This document shows, one piece after another, positions 37,364 through 46,691 of a DNA stretch of 64,000 bases (position 1 is the stretch's first letter; each line of letters opens with the position of its first letter). The DNA lies in the NCBI GenBank assembly GCA_016707205.1, contig JADJHZ010000007.1, forward strand, positions 124,001-188,000, in the 5' to 3' direction. A program made the position numbers and the translations under genes. This DNA comes from Haliscomenobacter sp. GTDB taxonomy: Bacteria; Bacteroidota; Bacteroidia; Chitinophagales; Saprospiraceae. Below the pieces are notes generated by a model. The model had not been told where the DNA came from, did no database searches, and was given only the letters and a program-made list of their open reading frames with translations.

Positions 37364-38875
37364 TTATTTGCGAAAACGAACTTCGTAAAGGTCCTTTCGG
37401 CGGTCTTTGAGCGTCTGAACGCTTCCGTATTCGTGGAGTTCCTTCAGGAGTTCCAGGTCGGCGTCGGCGATCAGGGTCATTTCGGTATTGGGGGTCGCTT
37501 CAGCCCGGATGCCGTTGGAAGGAAAAGCGAAGTCGGAAGGAGTAAAGATCGCCGATTGGGCGTACTGAATATCCATATTATTCACTTTGGGCAAGTTGCC
37601 GACGCAACCGGCGATTGCCACATAGCATTCGTTCTCGATAGCCCTTGCCTGCGCGCAAAGCCGGATCCGGTTATACCCGTTTTGGGTATCGGTGAGGAAG
37701 GGCACGAACAAAATCTGTACCCCCTGGCGGGCGTACCAGCGCCCCAATTCAGGAAAACAAACGTCGTAGTCGATCAATATCCCGATACGGCCTGAATCCG
37801 TATCGAAAATCCGTAGCCGGCTATCCCCCACCATGCCCCAGGCGGAGATCTCCGCCGGCACGGGATGGATCTTGTAGCAGCTTTCCCAGGTCCCGTCGCG
37901 GCGGCAGAGGTAGGTCACATTGAGTAAACGCCCTTCTTCCACAATGGGCATACTCCCGGTAATGATGTTGATATTGTACGCCATCGCCAGCTGAATAAAC
38001 TTCTGGAGCAAAGGTTCGGTGTGCCTGGCCAGTTGCCTGATAGCGTTCGCTTCCCCTAAGTGGTTGTACTCCGCCATGAGGGGCGCATTGAACAATGCGG
38101 GGAAAAGCACAAAATGCGCTTTGTAGTCGCTGACCGCGTCTACAAAATATTCTACCTGCTCCACCAGGGCTTCAAAGTTGTCGAACAGGCGCATCTGCCA
38201 TTGTACCAAGCCTAGCCGGACCACCTCTTTGGGCACGTTGATCAATTGCTCTTCCTCGCTGTAGTAGATATTGTTCCATTCCAGCAAAGTGGCAAACTCC
38301 TTGGACTCTGTATCGCCGGGGAGGTAGTTCTTGAGGATTTTCTTTACGTGGAAATCATTCGACATCTGGAAGGTCAGCGTCGGGTCGAAGATCTCCTTCA
38401 ACCGCACTTTTTCGATATACTCTCTTGGCGTCAGAGCATCTGCGAAATTCTCGTAGTTGGGGATGCGGCCTCCAGCGATGATGGCGCGCAGGTTCAGGCT
38501 TTCGCACAATTCCTTGCGGGCGTCGTAGAGCCGCCGCCCCAGGCGCAACCCCCGGTTTTCGGGGTGGACGAACAGCTCGATTCCGTAGAGTACGTCTCCA
38601 TCGGGGTCGTGGGTGGAAAACGTATAGTTTCCGGTAATCTCCTTGAACGTGTGGCTATCGCCATATTTGCGGTAATCTACAATGATCGAGAGGGCGGAGG
38701 CCACTACTTTTCCGTCCACCAGCACGCAAAGCTGGCCTTCCGGAAACAGTTCCAGCAGCTTCTGAATATCCTCTACGAACCAGAAATCCCCTCCAATTCC
38801 GGAGTAGGCTTCGATCATAGCCTCCCTCAGTCCCCGGTAATCTTCAAACTGGAGATTTCGCAATTCTATCTTCAT
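37364..38875 (-). CDS. GNAT acetyltransferase-nitrilase fusion, expected catalytic Glu replaced by Ala
   Basis: A 503-residue two-domain protein of the known GNAT/carbon-nitrogen-hydrolase fusion branch. Residues 1-170 form the GNAT domain with acetyl-CoA loop ENRGLRLGRRLYDAR (106-120). Residues 215-500 form the nitrilase domain. Of the Glu-Lys-Cys triad, K335 (CYKIHP) and C373 (DYDVCFPELGR) are present, but the Glu position in the usual FPE motif reads FPALFNAP, with Ala260 encoded by GCA at 38096-38098. The start is ATG 38875, since the region before it is noncoding in character. With the Glu missing, amidase activity is doubtful unless another residue substitutes. Confidence 0.88.
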   Translation of the reverse strand: MKIELRNLQFEDYRGLREAMIEAYSGIGGDFWFVEDIQKLLELFPEGQLCVLVDGKVVASALSIIVDYRKYGDSHTFKEITGNYTFSTHDPDGDVLYGIELFVHPENRGLRLGRRLYDARKELCESLNLRAIIAGGRIPNYENFADALTPREYIEKVRLKEIFDPTLTFQMSNDFHVKKILKNYLPGDTESKEFATLLEWNNIYYSEEEQLINVPKEVVRLGLVQWQMRLFDNFEALVEQVEYFVDAVSDYKAHFVLFPALFNAPLMAEYNHLGEANAIRQLARHTEPLLQKFIQLAMAYNINIITGSMPIVEEGRLLNVTYLCRRDGTWESCYKIHPVPAEISAWGMVGDSRLRIFDTDSGRIGILIDYDVCFPELGRWYARQGVQILFVPFLTDTQNGYNRIRLCAQARAIENECYVAIAGCVGNLPKVNNMDIQYAQSAIFTPSDFAFPSNGIRAEATPNTEMTLIADADLELLKELHEYGSVQTLKDRRKDLYEVRFRK

Positions 38876-38980
38876 AAAAATTAAGGCTTTGCCAATGCGC
38901 CCACAAAGTAAGGCGAACCCAACGACAAAAGCAAGTGCAGGGATCATTCCTAAATGCTTTTAGATTCTCCCCCGAAGCCG

Positions 38981-38988
38981 TACCTTTG
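38981..38988 (+). promoter_or_regulatory. Bacteroidota -7 promoter box (TACCTTTG)
   Basis: It matches TAnnTTTG and ends 5 bases before the cyclase ATG at 38994. So short a leader would leave almost no ribosome-binding site, so this may be fortuitous or indicate a nearly leaderless transcript. Confidence 0.4.
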
Positions 38989-38993
38989 TAGCA

Positions 38994-40850
38994 ATGAACG
39001 AACTTCCAAAGGAAAAGAAAACCTTCCTTTTCAGTGATATTGAGGGTTCCACCCGCCTCGCTCAGCGGCTGGGGGAGGGTTATGCTTTCGTCCTGGACCG
39101 GTACCGGGCGATCTTTAGTTCTGCTTTGGGCGCCTTCCATGGGAAAGTGGTCGATACCGCCGGCGATGGTTTTTTTGCCGTATTTGACCACCCTTCCAGC
39201 GCGGCGGCTTTTGCCACCACGCTCCAGCGCGCCTTTTCTGCCGAGAGCTGGGTCCGGGGCATCCGGCTGAAGGTGCGCATCGGCATCCACTCCGGAGAAG
39301 CGGTTGCTGCGGCTTCCGGGTTCATCGGGCTGGAAGTACACCGGGCATCCCGGGTCTGTAACGCCGCCCACGGCGGCCAGGTGCTCCTGTCCGAAGCCGC
39401 CGTCCAGCAACTGAAAAACCAGCTTCCCAAAGGCATCGATCTCCGCTTTCTCGGGGCCTTTATGCTTAAGGATTTCGATCAGGCCGAGAAAATCTATCAA
39501 CTACTCATTCCAGGCCTGCATTCTGATTTTCCTCCTCCGCGCACCACCTTACCTATCCACACCATCGCCGTGATGCCGTTCCGCAACTTGAGCTCCGACC
39601 CCGAGCAAGTGTATTTCTGCGAAGGCATCGCCGAAGAGATCATCATTTCCCTGGGCAAAATCCCCGATCTTCAGGTCGTCGCCAGAGCTTCTTCTTTTGC
39701 TCTCCGGGAAAAAAATATGGATGTCCAGGAGGCCGGCCGACAGTTAAATGCGACCGTCATTCTGGATGGCTCCGTGCGAAAAATCGGCAAGCAATTGCGC
39801 ATTACCGCTGAACTCATCGATACCCATTCGGGCATCAATCTCTGGTCCGGGCGGTTTGACCGGCAAATCGAAGATATCTTTGCTGTCCAGGACGAGATCG
39901 CCATGAATATTACCGCAGCGCTGAAAGTCAAACTGGGCTCCCTGCAGATGCGAAATATCAGCATGGTGCAAACGACCAATGTCAATGCCTACGACTATTA
40001 TATCCGGGGAAGAAGGCTTCTGAGCCAATTCAGCAAACAAAGCGTGTTGTACGCCCAGCAGATGTTCGATAAAGCCATCTCTGAAGACGACAACTACGCG
40101 CTGGCCTATTCCGGACTGGCCGATTGTTATGCCTATCTTTACCTCTACGACATGTCGACCCAGCACAACCTCCAATTGGCCCAGCAGCTTAGTCTGAGGG
40201 CTATTGAAATCGATCCCCTGCTTGCCAGGGGGCATGTTTCGAGGGGAGTGGCCTTTTCGCTGGAAAACAAGTTTGAAGACTCGGAAGCGGCCTTCGAACG
40301 AGCGATTTCTCTTGATCCCCAATTGTTCGATGCGTGGTATTGGTATGCCCGGGTTTGCTTCGTCCAGGGCAAGCTGGAAAAAGCGGCCCACCTGTTTGAA
40401 ACCGCCAACCGCGTTCAACCGGAAGATTTTCAGTCTGCCCTGCTTGCCGGGCAGGTTTACGCCGACCTTGGCCTGACCCAGAAAGCGGTGGAAGCCCGCA
40501 GGCGTGGAGTAGCTATTGCGGAACACTACCTCAGCCTCAACCCCGGCGACGCCCGGGGGTATTACCTCGGCGCCAACGGGCTTATGGCTCTTGGCGAAAC
40601 CGATAAAAGCCTCCAGTGGCTCCAGCGGGCGCTTACCCTCGATCCCGACGACGCCATGCTGCTATATAATGCCGGCTGTATTTTTGCCCTGGCAGGAGAC
40701 AAGGAAAAAGCGTTTTCCACTCTGGAGCGTGCCGTTGGGGCCGGACTGAAACAAAAAGGCTGGTTTGAAAACGATAGCAATCTCGACAGCCTTCGATCTG
40801 AACCAAGGTTTCAGGCATTACTCGAAAAAATGGCTACCGTAGCGCGCTGA
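38994..40850 (+). CDS. Class III adenylate/guanylate cyclase with TolB/FlgO-like domain and TPRs
   Basis: A 618-residue protein. The cyclase domain (about 9-165) has the two metal aspartates in LFSDIEGST (D15) and TAGDGFFAVF (D58), followed by VRIGIHSGEA. Residues about 185-310 form the TolB N-terminal/FlgO-like module seen behind many bacterial cyclases (IAVMPFRNLSSDPEQVYFCE, VILDGSVRKIGKQLRITAEL). Residues about 345-600 are TPR helices (YALAYSGLADCYAYLY, FDAWYWYARVCFVQGKLEKA). The layout is a soluble cyclase with sensing or scaffolding modules. Whether it makes cAMP or cGMP is not settled by inspection. It is divergent from the GNAT-nitrilase gene. Confidence 0.9.
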   Translation: MNELPKEKKTFLFSDIEGSTRLAQRLGEGYAFVLDRYRAIFSSALGAFHGKVVDTAGDGFFAVFDHPSSAAAFATTLQRAFSAESWVRGIRLKVRIGIHSGEAVAAASGFIGLEVHRASRVCNAAHGGQVLLSEAAVQQLKNQLPKGIDLRFLGAFMLKDFDQAEKIYQLLIPGLHSDFPPPRTTLPIHTIAVMPFRNLSSDPEQVYFCEGIAEEIIISLGKIPDLQVVARASSFALREKNMDVQEAGRQLNATVILDGSVRKIGKQLRITAELIDTHSGINLWSGRFDRQIEDIFAVQDEIAMNITAALKVKLGSLQMRNISMVQTTNVNAYDYYIRGRRLLSQFSKQSVLYAQQMFDKAISEDDNYALAYSGLADCYAYLYLYDMSTQHNLQLAQQLSLRAIEIDPLLARGHVSRGVAFSLENKFEDSEAAFERAISLDPQLFDAWYWYARVCFVQGKLEKAAHLFETANRVQPEDFQSALLAGQVYADLGLTQKAVEARRRGVAIAEHYLSLNPGDARGYYLGANGLMALGETDKSLQWLQRALTLDPDDAMLLYNAGCIFALAGDKEKAFSTLERAVGAGLKQKGWFENDSNLDSLRSEPRFQALLEKMATVAR

Positions 40851-40885
40851 TCGGCGGCGCCGCCGCTGCCGCTTCCCGCGCCCCG

Positions 40886-43639
40886 TCACTGAACCGTCAC
40901 CTTTTGCACTCCTTTGTATCCGTCAATAGTATAATGAACGAAATACATCCCTTTAGGCAACCCCTCCATGGAAAGAGCGCTTACTCTTCGTGCCCGGAGT
41001 ACTGCTTGTCCGTTCAGGTGGAAGACAGTGACTTTCTCCGCTTCTTCGCTCAGGTACAGCGTGTTATTTGAAGCAAAAACGCGGAATTGGTCAACCGGCG
41101 CTTTTACATCAGTGCCGGTATCGACCATAAGCATTCCTTTTCCCGTGAAAAATTCAGGCTTTGTATTCGTGTCATAAGCGCCGGGGTATAAGACTGTTCC
41201 GTTGATCACGGCGCGTTTCACCCTGACCAGCGTATCGAGCTGGATACGGCCATTGCCGGTCAGGTTGACGCGCAATTCATCTCCGGCGCATTGCTCGTGG
41301 CTTAGGGCTGCAAGGTTATCCAGACTCACTTCGATCAATCCCCGCCCGAAAGCATTTGGGCTTTTGCCCTGGATCACGGCGATACTTCCCGGAAATGCGC
41401 TGGCCATGGTGAGGTCCCAGATCCCGGTAAAGCCGCTGTTGTCGCCGGAAAGTACCACTGTTGCGGTATTTTTCGTGTCGGTGCGTTGGTTAAAGGCCGT
41501 GATTTTGCCGTTTCCGCGGATGGGGCCACCCAGCCGCATGGCATGGCCGGGCACAGCCCGGCTGTTCATGTTGAACGCGGCATTTCCGAAGACACCCACA
41601 GGGGCGTTGAGGGTGAAGCCTGTTCCGGAAGTGGCGTAGCCGAAGCTGGCGCTCCCTTCCAGGTAGATGGTTCCGGTAGCGCCGTGTTCCCCGCGCAGCC
41701 TGATTCGGCCTCCGGATTGAACGACGATATCCGCTGGAAACACAAACGAAGTCGTTTCCATTTCTATCTGGGTGTAGACCGTTTCCCCTGCCTCCGGCAG
41801 CAGGGCGGGCTGAAAATGCGCAGGGTTGTCCCAGTTTCCGTTGGCTCCTCCTTTGAAGGTGAACTTGCCGGGACGGCCTATAGTGAGGATACCGCTTCCG
41901 GAGATCCAGTTGGGGTGGGAAGAAGATGAATAAACCCCGGGAGCTTGCAGGTTGCCTCCGAGATAAAACTCACGTAGAACGATATTTGCCTGGAGATGAA
42001 GCCGTCCACCGGGTTGCAGGGATAAGGGCGTTTCCGCAAATATAGCGTCGCCAGTTTCGACGATAAGCGTCGCCAGGGTGTCCACCGTAACGTTTCTGGT
42101 CCTGCCGAGGGTATTCGCCTTTGCAGCCACAATGCTGCCGGAAATAATCTCCCAATACCCGCTGAAGGTAGAATTATCGCCATTCAGTCTGAGTGTCCCT
42201 GCTCCGGTCTTTTCTATCCGGTGCACCCCGGTCAGGGTGGCGTTGAGGGCAAACGTATCGCTAACAGAGATCGAGAGGCTGTCTTTGGTGCGGATTCTCC
42301 CATCGAGGTGGACGTTACCCGCCGCTGAAATGGATGCGCCGCCAATAGCCAGATAGGCGACCTCGCTTGGGGCGGTAACGGCCATGGTGGCCCCGTTGAC
42401 CAGTGTCAGATCGGCAGGAAAAAGACCTCCGTCCGCTGTAATAGTATATACTCCATCGACATAAGCGGCCTGGCTGCTGTCGGGCACGGCTTGGGGGTCC
42501 CAATTACCGGGCAATAACCATCCGGAACCAGCTCCGGCCCCGGTCCATTTAAAGGTAGCCGTAACGGGCGCTGTTGCGCTTGGATCCCAGCCATCGCTGC
42601 CGGATACTACGCTTTGAAGGGTATATTTTGGGGCTTCCTCGTCGGTTAGCGCACGAAGCCCCGTCCATTTCGCCCGCCCGCTCCTATTGGCGCCCGGCCC
42701 CGTGTTTTTGTATTCGTACAGATGCAGATTGGCGCTCGTATCCGCATAGGGCATATTCCATTTGTCCGGCCAGCCGAGCGGGTTGATCTTTTCCGTCATA
42801 TCGCAATACAGCCAGGCGACTTTCGGATAGTTGTGCCAGGGGCGGCCCAGGGCGACCAACGCGCCGTCGTCTCCCGGACGGGGGCTGTTGAGTGCGTAGG
42901 TCAGTTTACATTGGTTAAAAACAAACCCATACGGCTGATTCAGGCCGGTAGAGGGCGCGGTAATCCATCCGCCACCCCAGCTCCGGATCTCGCAGCCCTG
43001 AAAAAAAACAGTCCCGCTGCCATAAAGATAATCGGTTCGGCCAATGATCAGGCAGTTCTCAAAGTAGGCTCGTTTGGCATCGCTCCAAAAGTAAATCGTG
43101 TCCTGATAGCTGCTGAAGTTGCAATTTCGGAAAATGGCCCGGTCGCCGCGAAGGGTCAGTGCCAGGGCTTGCCCGACAGGACCGGCGGTGTTTTGGATGG
43201 TCAGGTTTTCGGCCCGGAAATCATCAGCTATGACCGTCAAGGTTGCCGAAGTACGGATATTGTCTCCCGGCCATTTTTTGGCATCTTCCGCCGGACACTT
43301 GTTCTCGTATCCGCCGGCGCTGCAATCGTATACGTGGTAGCTGATAATAGTTTCGTCCCGGCTTTCTCCAATCAGGACGATACGCGCCTTGGTAGCGGGC
43401 ACGATCAGCTTTTCGGTGTTGTACAATCCGCGCTTGATGAAGATCAGCGTAGGGGTTGGGCTATTGTCCGGAACGGCGTTAATGGCATCCTGGATTTTGG
43501 TGAAATCGCCGGAGCCGTCCAGGGCTACGGTGATGTCGGGAGTGACACCCTGTCCGTTCAGGATGCTAAAAGCGGCTCCCGAAAACAGGAAAGCGAGGAG
43601 AAGCAGCCCGGTGAGAAAGCGTTGGCGCAGCGTGGTCAT
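40886..43639 (-). CDS. Secreted pectinesterase-like protein with autotransporter-type repeats and T9SS type A tail
   Basis: A 917-residue exported protein with a signal peptide of about 30 residues. Residues 35-340 form a pectin methylesterase domain. The active-site residues are visible: Q157 (GQA), Q179-D180 (SSYQDTIY), D203 (GRTDYLYG) and R266 (LGRPW). Residues about 360-830 contain autotransporter-associated beta-strand repeat-like units (GAGTLRLNGDNSTFSGYWEI, VVLSGDNSGFTGIWDL). The last 75 residues (VFASNNTLYLSEEAEKVTVF, then GLPKGMYFVHY) look like a T9SS type A sorting domain. It would act on methyl-esterified uronate polymers outside the cell. It lies next to the MBOAT/SGNH genes on the same strand. 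Confidence 0.9.
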   Translation of the reverse strand: MTTLRQRFLTGLLLLAFLFSGAAFSILNGQGVTPDITVALDGSGDFTKIQDAINAVPDNSPTPTLIFIKRGLYNTEKLIVPATKARIVLIGESRDETIISYHVYDCSAGGYENKCPAEDAKKWPGDNIRTSATLTVIADDFRAENLTIQNTAGPVGQALALTLRGDRAIFRNCNFSSYQDTIYFWSDAKRAYFENCLIIGRTDYLYGSGTVFFQGCEIRSWGGGWITAPSTGLNQPYGFVFNQCKLTYALNSPRPGDDGALVALGRPWHNYPKVAWLYCDMTEKINPLGWPDKWNMPYADTSANLHLYEYKNTGPGANRSGRAKWTGLRALTDEEAPKYTLQSVVSGSDGWDPSATAPVTATFKWTGAGAGSGWLLPGNWDPQAVPDSSQAAYVDGVYTITADGGLFPADLTLVNGATMAVTAPSEVAYLAIGGASISAAGNVHLDGRIRTKDSLSISVSDTFALNATLTGVHRIEKTGAGTLRLNGDNSTFSGYWEIISGSIVAAKANTLGRTRNVTVDTLATLIVETGDAIFAETPLSLQPGGRLHLQANIVLREFYLGGNLQAPGVYSSSSHPNWISGSGILTIGRPGKFTFKGGANGNWDNPAHFQPALLPEAGETVYTQIEMETTSFVFPADIVVQSGGRIRLRGEHGATGTIYLEGSASFGYATSGTGFTLNAPVGVFGNAAFNMNSRAVPGHAMRLGGPIRGNGKITAFNQRTDTKNTATVVLSGDNSGFTGIWDLTMASAFPGSIAVIQGKSPNAFGRGLIEVSLDNLAALSHEQCAGDELRVNLTGNGRIQLDTLVRVKRAVINGTVLYPGAYDTNTKPEFFTGKGMLMVDTGTDVKAPVDQFRVFASNNTLYLSEEAEKVTVFHLNGQAVLRARRVSALSMEGLPKGMYFVHYTIDGYKGVQKVTVQ

Positions 43640-43741
43640 GGAGTGCTTTTTATTGAACTACCAAATTAACGCGTATCGTCCGGCGCCAGCGAGCAGGAAT
43701 TCACAATAGGGTAGCAGGAATTTTTGGCCGGTGTTTTTTCG

Positions 43742-45460
43742 CTAGAATTGAAAATAAATAAACGGCACTACGCCCGATCCGGCGGTCTGAATCGTCAGCC
43801 AGATCAACAGGGCGAAGACAAAAGATTGGATGATCACCGGGCTTTTGGTGTAGATGCGCTCCAGGGTTTGGTATACCACTGAAGGGAGGTAGTGCAAAAA
43901 CAGCCCCAGGGCGATTAAACCCAGTGCCCAGGGGTAAGCCTGGACAATCTGGAGGACCAGTTCGGGATGGAAAGACCCAGTAATCTGTCCGAGCATTTCC
44001 GCAACGGTTTGAAGGGGTGGTTGTACGCTGCCGATCGCTCCCGACCGGAACAGGATCCAGCCGAAGGTGACGAAATGAAAGGTGAATGCAATGCGCACCA
44101 GGCGCCGGAGCACGGCGCCGGCGCGCGGATGAAGCGCAGGCAGGAGCATCAGGATCCAAACCGCCAGAATCGCCCCATTGCCCAGGGTGTATCGCCAGAA
44201 AGGCGCCGCTTCCAGGCTTCCGTCCGCCAGGCGAAGCCCAAGAGAGCCCTGAATGCCCAATTGCAGAATAGCCAGCAGCCAGAAAGCCGTTACCGGCGTA
44301 CGGTCCGGGCGATCCTCTGTACTCCCCGGATGAAAAAAACGCTCAAAAGCCAGGCCTAACCCGTGGAGTCCGCCCCAGATCACGTAAACCCAGCTTGCGC
44401 CATGCCAAAGGCCGCCCAACAGCATGGTGAGCATGAGACTAAGAAAGGTCCTGAACCGGCCTTTGCGGCTCCCTCCCAGGGAAATGTACAAATAGTCGCG
44501 AAGCCAGGAGGAAAGCGAGATATGCCAGCGCCGCCAGAAGTTCTGGATAGAATCGGCCAAATAAGGGGTGCGGAAGTTTTCCGGCAACCAGAAACCCATC
44601 AGCAGCGCAAGCCCAATGGCCATATCCGAATACCCGGAGAAGTCACAATAGATTTGAACCGCATATCCATAGGCGGCCAGCAGGTTTTCCAGCCCGGAGT
44701 ACAACAGCGGCGCATCAAAAACCCGGTCGACGAAGTTGACGCTGATATAGTCCGACAACACCGTTTTTTTAAACAATCCGCTCATGATCAAAACCATGCC
44801 TTGTCCCATCTGCTCCCGCGACAGGGAAAGCGGTTTGCGAATCTGCGGCAAAAAATCGGCGGCCCGAACGATAGGGCCAGCCACCAATTGGGGAAAGAAG
44901 CTGATGAAAAAAGCAAAGTCCATGAACGCCTTTCCCCAGTCCAGCGGCGTTTTGGCGCCAGCGCTCAACGGGGGAAGGTATTTTCGGTAGATGTCGATCG
45001 TGTAACTCAGGGTTTGGAAGGTATAAAAAGAAATACCCGCAGGAAGGAATAAAGCCCCGATAGTCCAGGATTGCCCGGTAATCAGCTCCCAGGTGCCCAG
45101 AAAAAGCGAACTGTATTTGTAATAGATCAAAACCCCCAGGCTGCTCCCGATACTGCACCAAAGCAGGGCAAAACGGGCCAGCCGCCGCTGGGTAAGGTAC
45201 ATCAGGTGCCCCAGGATAAAGTTGATTCCCGTAGTTGCCAGCAGCAGCAAAAAGAACCACCCGCTCGATTTGTAATAAAAAAACAGGGAGAAGAGCAACA
45301 GATACAGGATGCGCAGGTTGGTCCGCTTTAACAGGAAAAGATACCCCGCGTAGAGGAACAGGAAAAACAGAAAAAAGGCGGTACTGTTGAACAGCAATGG
45401 CCGGCTGGGATCATAAACCAGCAAATCGGCGAGTCCCTGCCAGTTAATTTGCCCTTTCAT
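43742..45460 (-). CDS. MBOAT family O-acyltransferase (AlgI/PatA-like)
   Basis: A 572-residue membrane protein with about 11 hydrophobic segments. The MBOAT core is clear: GISFYTFQTLSYTIDIYRK (143-161), FPQLVAGPIVRAADFLPQI (189-207), DFSGYSDMAIGLALLMGF, FWRRWHISLSSWLRDYLYI (H313) and GGLWHGASW (H353, the usual catalytic His). These proteins pass acetyl groups across the membrane to polysaccharides such as alginate or peptidoglycan. Its start overlaps the end of an SGNH-hydrolase gene by 17 bases, and the pair matches the AlgI/AlgJ or PatA/PatB division of labour. Confidence 0.93.
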   Translation of the reverse strand: MKGQINWQGLADLLVYDPSRPLLFNSTAFFLFFLFLYAGYLFLLKRTNLRILYLLLFSLFFYYKSSGWFFLLLLATTGINFILGHLMYLTQRRLARFALLWCSIGSSLGVLIYYKYSSLFLGTWELITGQSWTIGALFLPAGISFYTFQTLSYTIDIYRKYLPPLSAGAKTPLDWGKAFMDFAFFISFFPQLVAGPIVRAADFLPQIRKPLSLSREQMGQGMVLIMSGLFKKTVLSDYISVNFVDRVFDAPLLYSGLENLLAAYGYAVQIYCDFSGYSDMAIGLALLMGFWLPENFRTPYLADSIQNFWRRWHISLSSWLRDYLYISLGGSRKGRFRTFLSLMLTMLLGGLWHGASWVYVIWGGLHGLGLAFERFFHPGSTEDRPDRTPVTAFWLLAILQLGIQGSLGLRLADGSLEAAPFWRYTLGNGAILAVWILMLLPALHPRAGAVLRRLVRIAFTFHFVTFGWILFRSGAIGSVQPPLQTVAEMLGQITGSFHPELVLQIVQAYPWALGLIALGLFLHYLPSVVYQTLERIYTKSPVIIQSFVFALLIWLTIQTAGSGVVPFIYFQF

Positions 45461-46691
45461 ACCATTCCATTAGGTCGTTGAATACTAATTTCCCGATCAA
45501 ATCGTACCCGGCCTGGGTGAAATGCACCTCGTCGGCGTGCGCTAACCCTTTGTTTTTCCATTGCCGGATGGAGCCTTGTCCGCCCATTTTTTCGAAAAGG
45601 TCCCAGACGGCGCATCGGTATTGTTCTGCCGCCTGAAGGACCATCTCCCGGTATACCGCTCCCTGGGGGTTTGGCAACCCGCTTTTAAGCCGGGTATCGG
45701 GAGGGGTGTAGAGGAGCAGGGGCGTTCCAGGAAGCGCCTGGATCATTTTTTGTAAAAATCCTTCCAGTTCTCCGCGCAGTTCCTCCTTGCGAAAAGGGCG
45801 CAACAACGACTCGTTGGTGCCCAGGGTGACGATCACCAGATCGGGCTTCAGCGCCGGAATCTGGCGGAAGAAACGCTCGGCGTGGTTGTAGTGGTAAAAG
45901 GTGGCTCCGTTTAGCCCGGCCGCATGGTACAGCACCCCGGTTTCCCCTTTTTTCTCAAAAGAAATTCCGTACAGAAGGGCGCCTTCTGACGTTCCGCCAG
46001 CGCTATGGACGCCGGTAAAGGTGACGCTCCTCACCGGGCTTTCCAGTTCGTAAGTAATTGGAAACCTTTTCTCCTTAGGCGGGTAGGTTTTTCCTCCAGG
46101 GGCTGCTACCGATGGCGGCTGATGCCCAGGCTCGGCGAACCACTGGATCTGGTCAAACGAATTATCCAGCGATGCATGCGGTTTGAGCTCCACTTCCAGA
46201 GAAAAAGAAGCAGCGGTGCGCAGCGATGATCCGCTTAACCCTACAGGCGGCCCTCCTTGTTGGAAGGTTCGCAAACGGCCATCCCACAAGGCGTTGCTGC
46301 GGGCGATCACATCCAGCGTGTTGTGGCTTCCTGCCAGCTTCAGGGGCAGCACCAGCCCCCGGCCTGCCGCGCCAAAGCGCTCCTGAAGCCGGTCGCGCAG
46401 CGCGCCGGGAAGAAATCCCGCCTGTACGTGGGAATCCCCCACGTGAAAAACCACCACCCGGTCGCGCTTCCCTTGCTCCAACTCCCGGAGCTTGGCCAGG
46501 AAAGGAGCGAGGGGGATGTTAGACGTTAGATGTTGGATGTTAGATGTTGGAGGTTGAACATTAGACGCTGGAGGGTGGACGCTAGACATTTTATAGCTAA
46601 CGTCTAACGTCCAACGTCTAACGTCTATTCTGCTTTGTGGGTATGCAGCAGCCAGCAGTAAGATCCATATTACGGGTTGATAGATTGTCAT
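45444..46691 (-). CDS. SGNH/GDSL hydrolase-like protein, O-acetylation partner 1
   Basis: A 415-residue exported protein. A signal peptide (MTIYQPVIWILLLAAAYPQ) is followed by a low-complexity linker (about 20-60) encoded by an inverted TAGACGTTGGACGTT-type repeat. The SGNH blocks are VGDSHVQAG (S87), VTLGTNES near residue 290, and HADEVHF (D387, H390), so the catalytic Ser, Asp and His are all present. The gene overlaps the next two genes of its unit (ATGA with the upstream SGNH gene, 17 bases with MBOAT). It probably takes acetyl from the MBOAT protein and attaches it to an extracytoplasmic glycan. Confidence 0.87.
   Translation of the reverse strand: MTIYQPVIWILLLAAAYPQSRIDVRRWTLDVSYKMSSVHPPASNVQPPTSNIQHLTSNIPLAPFLAKLRELEQGKRDRVVVFHVGDSHVQAGFLPGALRDRLQERFGAAGRGLVLPLKLAGSHNTLDVIARSNALWDGRLRTFQQGGPPVGLSGSSLRTAASFSLEVELKPHASLDNSFDQIQWFAEPGHQPPSVAAPGGKTYPPKEKRFPITYELESPVRSVTFTGVHSAGGTSEGALLYGISFEKKGETGVLYHAAGLNGATFYHYNHAERFFRQIPALKPDLVIVTLGTNESLLRPFRKEELRGELEGFLQKMIQALPGTPLLLYTPPDTRLKSGLPNPQGAVYREMVLQAAEQYRCAVWDLFEKMGGQGSIRQWKNKGLAHADEVHFTQAGYDLIGKLVFNDLMEWYERAN
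46516..46627. repeat. Inverted TAGACGTTGGACGTT-type repeat inside a coding gene
   Basis: The left arm (about 46519-46551) is a run of TTAGACGTTAGATGTTGGATG-like units; the right arm (about 46593-46627) is the complement, AACGTCTAACGTCCAACGTC-like. The two can pair with a few mismatches. It is in frame with the SGNH gene and encodes its linker. Confidence 0.8.

Noticed and set aside
40852..40865. 14-base GC palindrome after the cyclase gene
   Set aside because: Too short and GC-only, with no T-run. Likely chance, or at most a weak hairpin.
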